Below are positions 1 through 9,166 of a DNA stretch of 64,000 nucleotides, piece by piece (position 1 is the first letter of the stretch; each line of letters begins with the position of its first letter). The notes below the pieces were generated by a model. It saw only the letters and a list, made by a program, of their open reading frames with translations, ran no database searches and was not told the origin of the DNA. The stretch is from Serratia plymuthica (GTDB taxonomy: Bacteria > Pseudomonadota > Gammaproteobacteria > Enterobacterales > Enterobacteriaceae): NCBI RefSeq assembly GCF_018336935.1, contig NZ_CP068771.1, positions 3,844,001 to 3,908,000 of the forward strand. The letters run 5' to 3'. The translations under genes and the position numbers were made by a program.

Positions 1-470
1 GCACTATTGGCCGTCAGTTAGCTCAGCAACTCAATATGGAGTTCTTCGACTCTGATCAAGAAATTGAGCGACGTACCGGAGCTGACGTGGGCTGGGTATT
101 CGACGTGGAAGGTGAAGAAGGTTTCCGCGATCGTGAAGAAAAAGTCATTAATGAACTGACGGAAAAGCAAGGGATCGTGCTGGCTACCGGTGGTGGTTCG
201 GTTAAATCGCGTGAAACGCGTAACCGTCTGTCGGCGCGTGGTGTCGTGGTTTATTTGGAAACCACCATCGAGAAGCAGTTGGCCCGCACTCAGCGCGACA
301 AAAAGCGTCCGTTGCTGCAGGTTGATTCTCCTCCGCGCGAAGTGCTGGAAGCGCTGGCGAAAGAGCGCAATCCGTTATACGAAGAAATTGCGGATGTCAC
401 CATCCGCACCGACGATCAAAGCGCTAAAGTGGTTGCCAACCAGATTATCAATATGCTGGAAAGTAACTAA
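1..470 (+). CDS. aroK: Shikimate kinase I, 5'-truncated by window edge
   Basis: Phosphorylates shikimate with ATP in the chorismate (aromatic amino acid) pathway, in the cytosol. The reading frame is open from base 3 to the TAA ending at 470, giving 156 visible residues of an expected ~173, so the N-terminus with the Walker A loop lies just outside. Visible family signatures are the FFDSDQEIE shikimate-binding segment, the GGG loop in LATGGGSV, and the RPLL lid region. It is followed after 95 bp by aroB, the usual aroKB arrangement. Identity is secure; only the start is missing. Confidence 0.95.
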   Translation, partial: TIGRQLAQQLNMEFFDSDQEIERRTGADVGWVFDVEGEEGFRDREEKVINELTEKQGIVLATGGGSVKSRETRNRLSARGVVVYLETTIEKQLARTQRDKKRPLLQVDSPPREVLEALAKERNPLYEEIADVTIRTDDQSAKVVANQIINMLESN

Positions 471-514
471 TTGCGGTTTCCGTGTTCGCCACGGCAAATG
501 CGGAAAGACTGATT

Positions 515-542
515 GTGTTCCCCGCAGCAGCGGGGATAAACC
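515..542 (+). repeat. Solitary type I-E CRISPR-repeat-like hairpin
   Basis: A 28-nt segment in the aroK-aroB gap starts GTGTTC, has a perfect stem CCCCGC/GCGGGG around an AGCA loop, and ends GATAAACC. By eye it matches the well-known Salmonella/E. coli type I-E CRISPR repeat at 26 of 28 positions; both differences are in the loop. There is one copy only, with no spacer-repeat periodicity and no cas genes in the window, so it is not an array. It could be a relic or captured repeat, or an unrelated transcribed stem-loop that regulates or processes aroKB mRNA. TGTG/CACA outer pairing (514-517 with 542-545) could extend the stem. Confidence 0.6.
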
Positions 543-565
543 ACACATTGAGAACTGAGCGCGAC

Positions 566-1663
566 ATGGAGAGAATTACCGTAACGCTTGGGGAGCGCAG
601 CTACCCGATTACCATAGCCGCCGGATTGTTTAACGATCCGGCTTCTTTTATGCCGCTAAAGGCGGGTGAACAGGTCATGCTGGTCACCAACCAAACCCTG
701 GCGCCGCTCTATTTGGACCGGGTCCGGAAGGTGCTTGAGCAGGCTGGCGTAATGGTGGATCAGGTGATTCTACCTGATGGCGAACAGTATAAATCCCTTG
801 CCGTGCTTGAGCAGGTGTTCTCGGCGCTGCTGCAAAAGCCCCACGGTCGCGATACCACATTGATCGCGCTCGGCGGCGGCGTGGTGGGCGATCTTACCGG
901 TTTTGCCGCGGCTTGCTATCAGCGCGGTGTCCGCTTTATTCAGGTTCCTACCACATTGCTTTCGCAGGTGGACTCTTCCGTTGGCGGTAAAACCGCCGTC
1001 AATCATCCGCTCGGTAAAAACATGATCGGCGCATTCTATCAGCCTGCTTCAGTGGTGGTTGATCTGGATTGCCTGAAAACCTTACCGGCGCGTGAGCTCT
1101 CCTCCGGTCTGGCCGAAGTGATCAAGTACGGGATTATTCTCGATCGTGATTTCTTCGTCTGGCTGGAAAACAATATCGATGCATTGGTTGCGCTGGATAT
1201 GAATGCCCTGGGCTACTGTATCCGCCGTTGCTGCGAGCTGAAGGCCGAAGTGGTTGCCGCTGATGAACGCGAAAGCGGCCTGCGCGCGCTGCTGAATCTG
1301 GGCCATACTTACGGCCATGCGATCGAAGCGGAAATGGGCTATGGTGTATGGTTGCACGGCGAAGCTGTGGCAGCCGGCATGATGATGGCTGCGCAAACCG
1401 CGCATCGTCTCGGTCAGTTCTCCACCGACGATATTGAACGCATTAGAACACTGTTGTTACGCGCTGGTTTACCGGTGTGCGGGCCGCAGGAAATGGTGCC
1501 GGAATCTTATTTGCCGCACATGATGCGCGACAAGAAAGTGTTGGCCGGCGAACTGCGTCTGGTACTGCCGACGGCCATCGGCCAGGCGGAAGTGCGTAGC
1601 GGAGTCGGGCATGATTTGGTGCTTGCTTCTATCGCAGCTTGCCTTCCTGAACGGCATGCCTGA
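566..1663 (+). CDS. aroB: 3-Dehydroquinate synthase
   Basis: Converts DAHP to 3-dehydroquinate, the second step of the shikimate pathway, using NAD+ and a divalent metal. The protein has 365 residues, normal for the family. The NAD-binding [11 protein letters not shown] stretch, the [11 protein letters not shown] active-site loop, the metal-ligand region [10 protein letters not shown] and the two ligand histidines in NLGHTYGHA and LHGEAVAAG are all present. The frame is open further upstream, but the ATG at 566 gives the conserved start [15 protein letters not shown] and places the CRISPR-like hairpin in the 5' leader. It is cotranscribed with aroK and probably damX. Confidence 0.95.
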   Translation: MERITVTLGERSYPITIAAGLFNDPASFMPLKAGEQVMLVTNQTLAPLYLDRVRKVLEQAGVMVDQVILPDGEQYKSLAVLEQVFSALLQKPHGRDTTLIALGGGVVGDLTGFAAACYQRGVRFIQVPTTLLSQVDSSVGGKTAVNHPLGKNMIGAFYQPASVVVDLDCLKTLPARELSSGLAEVIKYGIILDRDFFVWLENNIDALVALDMNALGYCIRRCCELKAEVVAADERESGLRALLNLGHTYGHAIEAEMGYGVWLHGEAVAAGMMMAAQTAHRLGQFSTDDIERIRTLLLRAGLPVCGPQEMVPESYLPHMMRDKKVLAGELRLVLPTAIGQAEVRSGVGHDLVLASIAACLPERHA

Positions 1664-1764
1664 GTAAATCGGACGAAGTAACAGTGGCTTAGCTGCCGTT
1701 TACATCTATTATTAATGATGTGCAAAGCATGACTGATGTCGCTTTGTCATCATCGGGTTAATCT

Positions 1765-1800
1765 GCCCGTGCCACGGTAGGTCTACGGTGGTGGGCTTTT
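1765..1800 (+). terminator. Imperfect stem-loop before damX (possible attenuator)
   Basis: The aroB-damX gap contains CCAC-g-GTAG paired with CTAC-g-GTGG (1772-1791), with an outer GCCC/GGGC pairing and then TTTT. The stem has a G-G mismatch, so termination is probably partial and would allow readthrough into damX and dam. The assignment is from structure only. Confidence 0.4.
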
Positions 1801-1822
1801 GCCTCTAGTTGGAGGGTTTCAG

Positions 1823-2884
1823 ATGGATGAGTTTAAACCGGAAGACGATCTCAGACCTGATAGCAGCGATCGTCGTCCTGCACGTTCGCGTAAACCGGCT
1901 CCGGGACCACGCTTTGCCGTCTCACGTCAGCACTTAATGATTGGTATCGGTATTCTGGTGTTGCTGCTGCTGATTATCGGCATCGGCTCGGCGCTGAAGG
2001 CGCCAACCAAGCATGAAGCGGCACAGGAAGGCGCGCAAAGCGGCGCGGCCAAAGACATCAACCTGTCCGGTTCTTCGTCGCTGACCACCGGTAACACCGG
2101 TGTTCCGGGCGGCACGACCGATACCAATGACAACAACGGCGTGAGCAGCACCTCTGCGCAACAGCCGCAAAACGTCAGCGTTCCGCCGATTTCCAGTACT
2201 CCGACGGAAGCGCAACCGCAGCCGGTGCAAGATGGCGCGCAGCAGCGTGTCGATCTGCCGGGTAATATGTCGGATGCGTTATCTGCTCAGCAGGGCCAGG
2301 TTGATGCGGCGACACAGGGCATGAGTGGCCCGGCTTCAACGCTGCCTACGGCTCCGGCCACCCTGATGAACGGCGCCGCAGCGAAAGAAGCGACGCGCCC
2401 GGTTCAGGGCACTGCGCCGCAGCAACACAAGACGCCGGCAAAAACCGCGGGCAAACCGGCGACGGCGCAGCAGCATAAAGCGCCAACCACGGTGTATACC
2501 CCGGCTCCTTCCGCCAAACCGGGAGCGGCAAGCAGCAAAGCGGGCACGACGAGCGCCAAGGCGAACACGACGAGCGCCAAGACGGGCGTTGTTAGCGGCA
2601 GCGGCAGTTCGCTGCAGTCTGCTCCGGCCAGCCATTACACCCTGCAGTTGAGCAGCGCTTCACGTTCCGATACGTTGAACGCCTACGCCAAGCAGCAGAA
2701 ACTGCAGAATTATCAGGTGTACGCAACCCAGCGTGACGGCAAGGCATGGTACGTGCTGGTGAGTGGTAATTACGCCTCTGCGGCCGAAGCCAAGCGTGCA
2801 ATCGCGTCGCTGCCGGCGGATGTTCAGGCGAAAAAACCATGGGCCAAGCCGGTACGTCAGGTGCAGCAGGACCTGAAAAAGTAA
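1823..2884 (+). CDS. damX: Cell-division protein DamX (SPOR domain)
   Basis: Inner-membrane septal-ring protein that binds denuded septal peptidoglycan through a C-terminal SPOR domain. It has 353 residues: a charged cytoplasmic N-terminus (about 1-32), one membrane segment (about 33-55, LLLLLIIGIGSAL), a long low-complexity Ala/Pro/Gln/Thr periplasmic linker, and a SPOR domain from about residue 270 (YTLQLSSASR ... WYVLVSGNY). The ATG at 1823 is chosen because GGAGGG precedes it at good spacing and it gives MDEFKPEDD; an earlier in-frame codon at 1799 lacks this. Two near-identical AKAGTTS-type repeats occur in the linker. The gene sits in the aroKB-damX-dam cluster. Confidence 0.93.
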   Translation: MDEFKPEDDLRPDSSDRRPARSRKPAPGPRFAVSRQHLMIGIGILVLLLLIIGIGSALKAPTKHEAAQEGAQSGAAKDINLSGSSSLTTGNTGVPGGTTDTNDNNGVSSTSAQQPQNVSVPPISSTPTEAQPQPVQDGAQQRVDLPGNMSDALSAQQGQVDAATQGMSGPASTLPTAPATLMNGAAAKEATRPVQGTAPQQHKTPAKTAGKPATAQQHKAPTTVYTPAPSAKPGAASSKAGTTSAKANTTSAKTGVVSGSGSSLQSAPASHYTLQLSSASRSDTLNAYAKQQKLQNYQVYATQRDGKAWYVLVSGNYASAAEAKRAIASLPADVQAKKPWAKPVRQVQQDLKK

Positions 2885-3115
2885 CCCGATAGATTTCAAG
2901 CTGCAGCCAGGGCATGAATTTCATGCCTGGCAGGGATGTACATGCTGCGGCCGTGTAAGCGGGGCGACGTTTTCGCCCCTGTGGCGTTGGGGGGCAAGTT
3001 TGCCGTGAGCAGATTTGCACACCCCCTGCGCTGGTCCCGAGAGGGGTGAGGCCCACGGACAGGTCGAACAACTGCACGCAGCCAACATGGCTCCAGCTTG
3101 AAAGATGAAGGGTAT
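2882..3115 (+). repeat. Palindromic intergenic element between damX and dam
   Basis: The ends are imperfect inverted repeats: the left end from 2882 includes ACCC then TTTCAAGCTG, and the right end 3091-3115 includes CAGCTTGAAA then GGGTAT. The left end overlaps the damX stop codon. Inside are further hairpins: GCCAGGGCATGAA/TTCATGCCTGGC (906-918 and 920-931 of the 2 kb block, with one bulged G) and GGGGCGA/TCGCCCC near 2961-2980. It has no credible ORF. It resembles the palindromic elements with a CAAGCTGCA-type end scattered in Yersinia and Serratia genomes, and is probably a MITE-like repeat transcribed between damX and dam. The remainder (3116-3201) holds TACAAT near 3161, a weak possible -10 for dam. 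Confidence 0.6.
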
Positions 3116-3201
3116 TAATCATTTAAATTTGTGCGCTGATGTGCTGTCTGAAACAGAGTACAATCCGCCGCTCTGAATTGTATAAGTAGCTAACTGACGG
3201 C

Positions 3202-4014
3202 ATGAAGAAAAACCGCGCTTTTTTAAAATGGGCTGGTGGAAAATACCCGCTGGTTGACGAGATCCGTCGTCATCTGCCGGCGGGCGACTGCTTAATCGAG
3301 CCCTTCGTGGGTGCGGGTTCAGTCTTCCTGAACACGGAGTACGACGCCTATATTCTCGCCGACATCAACAGCGATCTTATCAACCTGTATAACATCGTTA
3401 AGCTGCGTACGGATGATTTCGTACGCGATGCTCGCCTTCTTTTCACCGATGAATTCAATAACTCGGATCAGTTTTATCTGCTGCGCGAAGAGTTTAATAC
3501 CAGTGCCGATGCCTATCGCCGTGCGCTGCTGTTTCTCTATCTGAACCGCCACTGTTATAACGGCCTGTGTCGGTATAATCTGCGTGGTGAGTTCAACGTC
3601 CCGTTTGGGCGTTACAAGAAACCGTACTTCCCGGAAGAAGAGCTGTACTGGTTCGCTGAAAAATCCCGCAACGCTACGTTTGTTTGTGAGCATTACCGCG
3701 ATACCATGGCAAAAGCCGAGCGCGGGACGGTGATATATTGCGATCCGCCGTATGCGCCATTATCGGCGACGGCGAATTTTACCGCTTACCACACCAACAG
3801 CTTCAGCATTGCCGATCAGCAAAGCCTGGCGTTAATGGCGCATCAGCTTTCCGTGGAAAGCCAGGTGCCGGTATTGATTTCCAACCATGACACCGAGCTG
3901 ACGCGTGACTGGTACCAGCATGCCGCGCTGTATGTGGTGAAAGCGCGTCGTACGATCAGCCGCAATATTCTTGGTCGCAGTAAAGTGAACGAGCTTTTGG
4001 CGCTGTATCGTTAA
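3202..4014 (+). CDS. dam: DNA adenine methylase (GATC-specific)
   Basis: Methylates N6 of adenine in GATC, marking strands for MutHLS mismatch repair and controlling SeqA/DnaA timing. The 270 residues carry the SAM-binding FVGAGSVFLN motif (about residues 33-42) and the catalytic DPPY motif in CDPPYAPLS (about 180-186), in the alpha-class order. The N-terminus KNRAFLKWAGGKY is the conserved Dam start. The ATG at 3202 fits this N-terminus. It lies 317 bp after damX, separated by the palindromic element, and 112 bp before rpe. Confidence 0.97.
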   Translation: MKKNRAFLKWAGGKYPLVDEIRRHLPAGDCLIEPFVGAGSVFLNTEYDAYILADINSDLINLYNIVKLRTDDFVRDARLLFTDEFNNSDQFYLLREEFNTSADAYRRALLFLYLNRHCYNGLCRYNLRGEFNVPFGRYKKPYFPEEELYWFAEKSRNATFVCEHYRDTMAKAERGTVIYCDPPYAPLSATANFTAYHTNSFSIADQQSLALMAHQLSVESQVPVLISNHDTELTRDWYQHAALYVVKARRTISRNILGRSKVNELLALYR

Positions 4015-4126
4015 ACCGGGGGACGTCCCGGCGTATATACCCGGTGCATTTCTAGCTCAGCCGGCAGTGCTGTGGCTTGAAACGCGAAGGGGATAACTAT
4101 TCGAACCCTACGTTTGGAGATTGCGG

Positions 4127-4804
4127 ATGAAAAAGTTTTTGATTGCCCCGTCCATTCTGTCGGCAGATTTTGCCCGGTTAGGTGAAGATACCGCTAACGT
4201 GCTGGCCGCCGGCGGCGACGTGGTGCACTTCGACGTAATGGATAACCACTACGTACCCAATCTGACCATCGGGCCTATGGTTTGCCAGGCGCTGCGCGAC
4301 TATGGCATCACCGCGCCGATTGACGTGCACCTGATGGTGAAACCGGTCGATCGTATCGTCCCGGATTTCGCTGCGGCGGGCGCCAACTACATCTCTTTCC
4401 ATCCGGAAGCCTCCGAACACGTCGATCGCACCATTCAGCTGATTAAAGAGCACGGTTGCAAGGCCGGTCTGGTATTCAACCCGGCGACGCCGTTGAGCTA
4501 CCTGGATTACGTCATGGATAAAATCGACGTAATTCTGCTGATGTCGGTCAACCCCGGCTTTGGCGGCCAGTCGTTTATCCACGGCACCCTGGATAAGCTG
4601 CGCCAGGTGCGCAAGCTGATCGACGAAAGCGGTCGTGATATCCGTCTGGAAGTCGATGGCGGCGTCAAAGTAGACAATATCGCCGAGATTGCCGCAGCGG
4701 GCGCGGACATGTTTGTCGCCGGTTCAGCGATCTTCGGCAAGCCGGATTACCGTAAAGTGATCGACGAAATGCGCAGCGAACTGGCGAAAGTGACTCATGG
4801 CTGA
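4127..4804 (+). CDS. rpe: Ribulose-phosphate 3-epimerase
   Basis: Interconverts ribulose-5-phosphate and xylulose-5-phosphate in the pentose phosphate pathway. It is a 225-residue TIM barrel, the same length as the E. coli enzyme. Metal-site and catalytic motifs are [27 protein letters not shown] and EVDGGV. The ATG at 4127 is preceded by TTTGGAGA and gives MKKFLIAPS; the in-frame TTG at 4121 sits too close to the ribosome site. It overlaps gph by 8 nt, so the two are translationally coupled. Confidence 0.96.
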   Translation: MKKFLIAPSILSADFARLGEDTANVLAAGGDVVHFDVMDNHYVPNLTIGPMVCQALRDYGITAPIDVHLMVKPVDRIVPDFAAAGANYISFHPEASEHVDRTIQLIKEHGCKAGLVFNPATPLSYLDYVMDKIDVILLMSVNPGFGGQSFIHGTLDKLRQVRKLIDESGRDIRLEVDGGVKVDNIAEIAAAGADMFVAGSAIFGKPDYRKVIDEMRSELAKVTHG

Positions 4805-5495
4805 TTTCGGCGCAGTTCGCGCTCTGGCCTTTGATCTCGACGGCACCTTGGTAGACAGCGCGCCGGGACTGGCGGCAGCCATCGATCTGGCGCTGGCCGA
4901 AATGGGCCTGCCGCAGGCCGGCGAAGCCCGCGTGGGTACCTGGATTGGCAATGGCGCCGATGTGCTGGTGCAGCGTGCGCTGCGTTGGGCTGAAGTGGAA
5001 GCCACGCCGGAACACAATCGTCAGTTGCGTGAACGCTTCGATCACTTCTACGCGCAAACCGTCGACAGCGGCAGCCGTCTGTTTCCGCAGGTAAAGGAAA
5101 CACTGGCCCGCCTGGCTGCACAGGGTTACCCGATGGCGCTGGTGACCAACAAACCGACGCCGTTTGTTGCGCCGTTACTGACCGCGTTGGGCATTATCGA
5201 TTATTTCTCGCTGATCATCGGCGGTGACGACGTGGTGGAAAAGAAACCGCATCCGGCGCCGCTGTATCTGGTGCTCGGCAAGCTTGGCCTGCGCGCCAAT
5301 GAGCTGCTGTTCGTGGGCGATTCGCGCAACGATATTCAGGCGGCTCAGGGGGCGGGTTGCCCGAGCGCTGCGCTGACCTACGGTTATAACTACGGCGAGG
5401 CGATAGCCCTGAGCCACCCCGACCGCGTGTTGGAGCGCTTTGCCGATTTGTTGCCCGCTCTTGGGCTGTCATCTTTAGAGAATCAGGAAATTTAA
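4797..5495 (+). CDS. gph: Phosphoglycolate phosphatase
   Basis: HAD-superfamily phosphatase that removes 2-phosphoglycolate, a by-product of DNA 3'-end repair. It has 232 residues, somewhat shorter than the 252 of E. coli. HAD motif I is [13 protein letters not shown] (Asp nucleophile at about 13), motif II is in LVTNKPTPF, the motif III lysine is in EKKPHPAPL, and motif IV is [12 protein letters not shown]. The start overlaps the end of rpe, and trpS follows 2 bp after the stop, giving a tight rpe-gph-trpS unit. Confidence 0.94.
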   Translation: MADFGAVRALAFDLDGTLVDSAPGLAAAIDLALAEMGLPQAGEARVGTWIGNGADVLVQRALRWAEVEATPEHNRQLRERFDHFYAQTVDSGSRLFPQVKETLARLAAQGYPMALVTNKPTPFVAPLLTALGIIDYFSLIIGGDDVVEKKPHPAPLYLVLGKLGLRANELLFVGDSRNDIQAAQGAGCPSAALTYGYNYGEAIALSHPDRVLERFADLLPALGLSSLENQEI

Positions 5496-5497
5496 AC

Positions 5498-6502
5498 ATG
5501 AGTAAGCCCATCGTATTTAGCGGCGCGCAGCCGTCCGGCGAACTGAGCATTGGCAACTACATGGGTGCGCTGCGTCAGTGGGTCAAGTTGCAGGACGATT
5601 ACGACTGCATCTACTGCATCGTCGATCTGCACGCCATCACCGTACGTCAGGACGCGGAAAAACTGCGCAAGGCTACGCTGGATACGCTGGCGCTGTATCT
5701 GGCCTGCGGCATCGATCCGCAAAAGAGCACCATCTTTGTGCAGTCGCACGTGCCGGAACACACTCAACTGAGCTGGGTGCTGAACTGCTACACCTATTTC
5801 GGCGAACTGAGCCGCATGACCCAGTTCAAAGACAAATCCGCGCGCTATGCGGAAAACATCAATGCCGGTCTGTTCAGCTACCCGGTGCTGATGGCGGCGG
5901 ACATTCTGCTGTATCAGACCAACCAGGTGCCGGTTGGCGAAGACCAAAAACAGCATCTGGAATTGAGCCGCGACATCGGCCAGCGTTTCAACGCGCTGTA
6001 CGGCGACGTGTTCAAGGTGCCTGAGCCGTTCATTCCCAAGTCCGGTGCGCGCGTGATGTCGTTGCAGGATCCGACCAAGAAGATGTCCAAGTCGGACGAT
6101 AACCGCAATAACGTGATCGGCCTGCTGGAAGATCCGAAAGCGGTGGCCAAGAAAATCAAACGCGCAATGACCGACTCCGAAGAGCCGCCGGTGATTCGTT
6201 ACGACGTGGCAAACAAGCCGGGCGTATCCAACCTGTTGGATATTCTCTCGGGCGTGACCGGCAAAAGCATCGCTCAGCTGGAAGCCGAATTTGAAGGCCA
6301 GATGTACGGCCATCTGAAAGGCGCGGTTGCCGACGCGGTATCCGATATGCTGGGTGAGTTGCAGGAGCGTTATTACAAGTTCCGCAATGACGAGGCCTTG
6401 CTGCAGCAGGTGATGCGTGACGGTGCGGCCAAGGCGCGTGCACGCGCTCAGGAAACGCTGGCGAAGGTTTACCAGGCGGTAGGCTTCGTGTCACAGCCTT
6501 AA
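5498..6502 (+). CDS. trpS: Tryptophanyl-tRNA synthetase
   Basis: Charges tRNA-Trp with tryptophan; class I synthetase, cytosolic dimer. The 334 residues are the full family length. The HIGH-type motif appears as [12 protein letters not shown] near residue 12 and the second signature as KKMSKSDDN near 195. [12 protein letters not shown] is the conserved adenylate-pocket region. It is the last gene of the rpe-gph-trpS unit and is followed by a good Rho-independent terminator. Confidence 0.97.
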   Translation: MSKPIVFSGAQPSGELSIGNYMGALRQWVKLQDDYDCIYCIVDLHAITVRQDAEKLRKATLDTLALYLACGIDPQKSTIFVQSHVPEHTQLSWVLNCYTYFGELSRMTQFKDKSARYAENINAGLFSYPVLMAADILLYQTNQVPVGEDQKQHLELSRDIGQRFNALYGDVFKVPEPFIPKSGARVMSLQDPTKKMSKSDDNRNNVIGLLEDPKAVAKKIKRAMTDSEEPPVIRYDVANKPGVSNLLDILSGVTGKSIAQLEAEFEGQMYGHLKGAVADAVSDMLGELQERYYKFRNDEALLQQVMRDGAAKARARAQETLAKVYQAVGFVSQP

Positions 6503-6520
6503 TGCTTTGCGCAGATAGAA

Positions 6521-6544
6521 AAGCGGCCATGAGCCGCTTTTTTT
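6521..6544 (+). terminator. Rho-independent terminator after trpS
   Basis: A perfect 7-bp stem AAGCGGC/GCCGCTT with a 5-nt loop is followed by a run of Ts, 18 bp after the trpS stop and just before the convergent cysG stop. Confidence 0.85.
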
Positions 6545-6553
6545 ACGTCGGTA

Positions 6554-7957
6554 TCAGGCCATTTGAGCCAGTTCTGGCGGCGTTTCCTGGCTGGAGAACC
6601 AGTTCAGCTTGCTGCGCAGGCTCACCACGCTGCCGACGATAATCAGGCTTGGGCTGGCGGCCTGTTGGGCCAGCGTTCCCAGTCGGTTCAGCTCGCTTTC
6701 GATCACCCGTTGACGGCACGAAGTGCCGTTTTCCACCAGCGCCACCGGCGTGGTCGTGGGCATGCCGTGGGCAATCAGTTGGCGCTGGATGTCCGCTGCC
6801 TGCGTCAGGCCCATGTAGAACACCAGCGTTTGCTGCCCGGCGGCCAGCGTCGCCCAGTCCAACCCGCCGTCGCTCTTGGCGTGGCCGGTCACCAGCCGCA
6901 CGCTCTGCGCATGGTCGCGATGGGTGAGGGGAATGCCGCTGTAGGCAGAACAGCCGGAAGCGGCGGTAATGCCCGGTACTACCGAGAACGGAATGTTGGC
7001 ATCGGCCAGCGTTTCCAGCTCTTCGCCGCCACGGCCAAAAATAAACGGGTCCCCGCCTTTCAGCCGCACGACGCGTTTCCCCCGTTGCGCCTGTTCCAGC
7101 AGGATGCGGTTGATCTGCTCCTGCGGTACGCAATGATGGCCCGCGCGTTTGCCGACGAAGATACGCTCGGCATCGCGGCGCACCAGCGTCATGATCTCGT
7201 CGGACACCAGCCGATCGTAAACCACCACGTCGGCCTGCTGGATCTGTTGCAAGCCCTTGAGCGTCAGCAAACCGGCGTCCCCCGGCCCTGCACCCACCAG
7301 CACCACTTCGCCGGTCTCCTCCGCAGGGCTGTCGAACAACTGTTCGATCTGCCGTTGCGCCAGCGTCTGGTCATCATTGGCCAGCGACTGCGCCAGCCGG
7401 TCATGGGCAAACAGCTTTTCCCAAAAACGACGACGGGCGCCCGCGCCGGTAAAGTGCCGTTTCACCCGTTGGCGCAATGAGCCGCCCAGTAGCGCCAGCT
7501 TGCCAAGATGCTGCGGCAACACGGCTTCCAGCTTTTCACGCAGCAGCCGCGCCAGCACCGGCGCTTTGCCGCCGGAGGACACCGCGACCATGATCGGCGA
7601 GCGATCGATAATCGACGGCATGATAAAACTGGCGCGTTTGGGGTCGTCGACCACGTTGCAGAATACCCGTTGCTGGTTGGCGCACTGATAGACCCGCGCG
7701 TTAACCTCAATCCGATCGGTTGCGGCGATGACCAGCCATTTTTCCGCCAGCAATGCCGCGCTGAATTCCCCTTCCACCAGCATAACCCGGTCTCGGGCTG
7801 CCCACTCGTGGAACTGTGGGCTGAATGCGCAGGCGTTGACGGTCAGCAACGCGCCGGCATCCAGCAGCAGACGCGCCTTGCGCTCGGCGACTTCGCCGCC
7901 GCCGACCAGCAGGCAGGCTTTGTGTTGCAGTTGGCAGAAAATCGGCAGGTAATCCAT
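6554..7957 (-). CDS. cysG: Siroheme synthase (trifunctional CysG)
   Basis: Makes siroheme from uroporphyrinogen III in three steps: two SAM-dependent methylations, NAD-dependent dehydrogenation of precorrin-2, and ferrochelation. The 467 residues show the fused architecture: an N-terminal dehydrogenase/ferrochelatase ([18 protein letters not shown], then [10 protein letters not shown]) and a C-terminal SUMT domain from about 216 ([42 protein letters not shown]). The ATG at 7957 gives [11 protein letters not shown], the conserved start, with GAGG upstream; an upstream in-frame codon at 7993 is not favoured. It is last in nirBDC-cysG and supplies the siroheme used by NirB. Confidence 0.95.
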   Translation of the reverse strand: MDYLPIFCQLQHKACLLVGGGEVAERKARLLLDAGALLTVNACAFSPQFHEWAARDRVMLVEGEFSAALLAEKWLVIAATDRIEVNARVYQCANQQRVFCNVVDDPKRASFIMPSIIDRSPIMVAVSSGGKAPVLARLLREKLEAVLPQHLGKLALLGGSLRQRVKRHFTGAGARRRFWEKLFAHDRLAQSLANDDQTLAQRQIEQLFDSPAEETGEVVLVGAGPGDAGLLTLKGLQQIQQADVVVYDRLVSDEIMTLVRRDAERIFVGKRAGHHCVPQEQINRILLEQAQRGKRVVRLKGGDPFIFGRGGEELETLADANIPFSVVPGITAASGCSAYSGIPLTHRDHAQSVRLVTGHAKSDGGLDWATLAAGQQTLVFYMGLTQAADIQRQLIAHGMPTTTPVALVENGTSCRQRVIESELNRLGTLAQQAASPSLIIVGSVVSLRSKLNWFSSQETPPELAQMA

Positions 7958-8008
7958 TGGCAATCCTCGGAGCAATCGGCAACGGGGGCGCACTGCGCCC
8001 CCGGAATA

Positions 8009-8809
8009 TTATGCAGCCTGGCGCGCTGCGGTTTTCTCGGCCTGCGGACGTTCGGCGCGTGGGGTGGCATACCAATAACCCAGGCCCATCAGGACCGAAC
8101 CGGACAGGATATTGCCCAGCGTTACCCACAACAGATTATGGCCGATCCCGCTCAGCGTATAGGCTTCGCTGTGATGGCCGAACCAGGACAGGGCGAACAG
8201 CGTCATGTTGGCGACGGAGTGTTCGTAGCCGGAGGCGATAAAGGCCAGCAGGCACCACCAGATGGCGATGAATTTGGCGGCACCCTCGACGCGAATCGCC
8301 ATCCAAATGGCCAGGCAAACCAGCCAGTTGCACAGCACGCCCTTGAAGAACAGCACTTCGGCGGGGGCGGTGGTTTTCGCCAGCGCCACGGTATGTACCA
8401 GGCTGGTGTCCACCGGCAGCAGGCTGCCGCCACCGTAGTAGTACATCAGCGCCACCAGCACCGACCCCAGCAAGTTACCCAACCAGGTTTGCGGCAGGAC
8501 TGCCCACATCTGGCTTTGGCGGATGGTACCGGCTTTGACGCCCAGCGTCAGGAACATGGTGTGGCCGGTAAACAGCTCGGAACCGGCGATGATCACCAGC
8601 GTCAGCGCGATGCCGAAGGTGGCGCCCATCACTAATGGCCGAAGGGACGGATCGACCAGGTTGCCAAGGGTGAAGATTAAAATGATGCCGAGGCCGACGT
8701 AAGCCCCGGCCATCGCCGAGCTGATCCAAAAGCCCAGCGGGCTGTCTTTCGACAGCCTGACGATGCGAGCCGCGTTGGCGGCGCATTTGTTGATGGTATC
8801 GGTGAACAT
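8009..8809 (-). CDS. nirC: Nitrite transporter NirC
   Basis: Inner-membrane formate/nitrite-transporter family channel moving nitrite (and nitrous acid) into the cytosol for NirBD. The 266 residues form six membrane segments; the family features GAYVGLGIILIF and NWLVCLAIWMA (pore helix) are visible. It lies between nirD (31 bp upstream) and cysG (52 bp downstream) on the same strand, which matches the operon of E. coli. Confidence 0.93.
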   Translation of the reverse strand: MFTDTINKCAANAARIVRLSKDSPLGFWISSAMAGAYVGLGIILIFTLGNLVDPSLRPLVMGATFGIALTLVIIAGSELFTGHTMFLTLGVKAGTIRQSQMWAVLPQTWLGNLLGSVLVALMYYYGGGSLLPVDTSLVHTVALAKTTAPAEVLFFKGVLCNWLVCLAIWMAIRVEGAAKFIAIWWCLLAFIASGYEHSVANMTLFALSWFGHHSEAYTLSGIGHNLLWVTLGNILSGSVLMGLGYWYATPRAERPQAEKTAARQAA

Positions 8810-8839
8810 GCTGCTTCCCCTGAGGTTAACGTGAAAATG

Positions 8840-9166
8840 TCAGGCCGCGACCTGCACCATGCCGTCGACTACGCGGCTGGTGAAATGCGCAACCGAGCGG
8901 CTGCCATCTTCCAGGCAGTAGCCGTCGTGCAGGCGGAAATGCTGTTTTTTCAGCGGGCTGGCGACCCACAGTTCACCCTGATGTTCGGCGATCAGGCCGC
9001 GTGACAGCACGCTGGCCTGGGCGAAGGGATCGATATTGCTGATGGCAAAGACCTGCTCATCGGCATGGGGGCGGAATACCGCCACCTGCTGTTCGCCGAT
9101 CAGGGCGCACACGCCGGTGCCGGGCAGGATATCGGTGACGGGGCAAAGGGTGATCCACTGGCTCAT
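8840..9166 (-). CDS. nirD: Nitrite reductase (NADH) small subunit
   Basis: Small subunit of the cytosolic NADH-dependent assimilatory-type nitrite reductase. The 108 residues have a Rieske-like fold, but the two Cys-X-His / Cys-X2-His cluster ligands are absent, as is known for the E. coli NirD class; FAISNIDPFAQ and the SPLKKQHFRL segment are the family landmarks. Its ATG overlaps the nirB stop by 4 nt (ATGA), so translation is coupled and subunit stoichiometry is probably fixed that way. Confidence 0.93.
   Translation of the reverse strand: MSQWITLCPVTDILPGTGVCALIGEQQVAVFRPHADEQVFAISNIDPFAQASVLSRGLIAEHQGELWVASPLKKQHFRLHDGYCLEDGSRSVAHFTSRVVDGMVQVAA

Noticed and set aside
471..600. A CRISPR array around the I-E-like repeat
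   Set aside because: Only one copy of the repeat is present; no second copy occurs at about 61-bp spacing on either side, and aroB starts 24 bp later.
2592..3122. 176-residue minus-strand frame across the end of damX and the palindromic element
   Set aside because: Composition is non-protein-like, and it covers the damX coding end and hairpins; no start signal.
4045..4120. tRNA-like words (TAGCTCAG..CGG, later TTCGAACCC) between dam and rpe
   Set aside because: The T-stem 5' side does not pair with the 3' side, the D-stem and acceptor arm do not form, and there is no CCA. It is probably coincidence in the rpe leader.
7508..8635. 375-residue plus-strand open frame opposite cysG and nirC
   Set aside because: It is antisense to two confidently identified genes and dominated by Gln/His/Gly runs.
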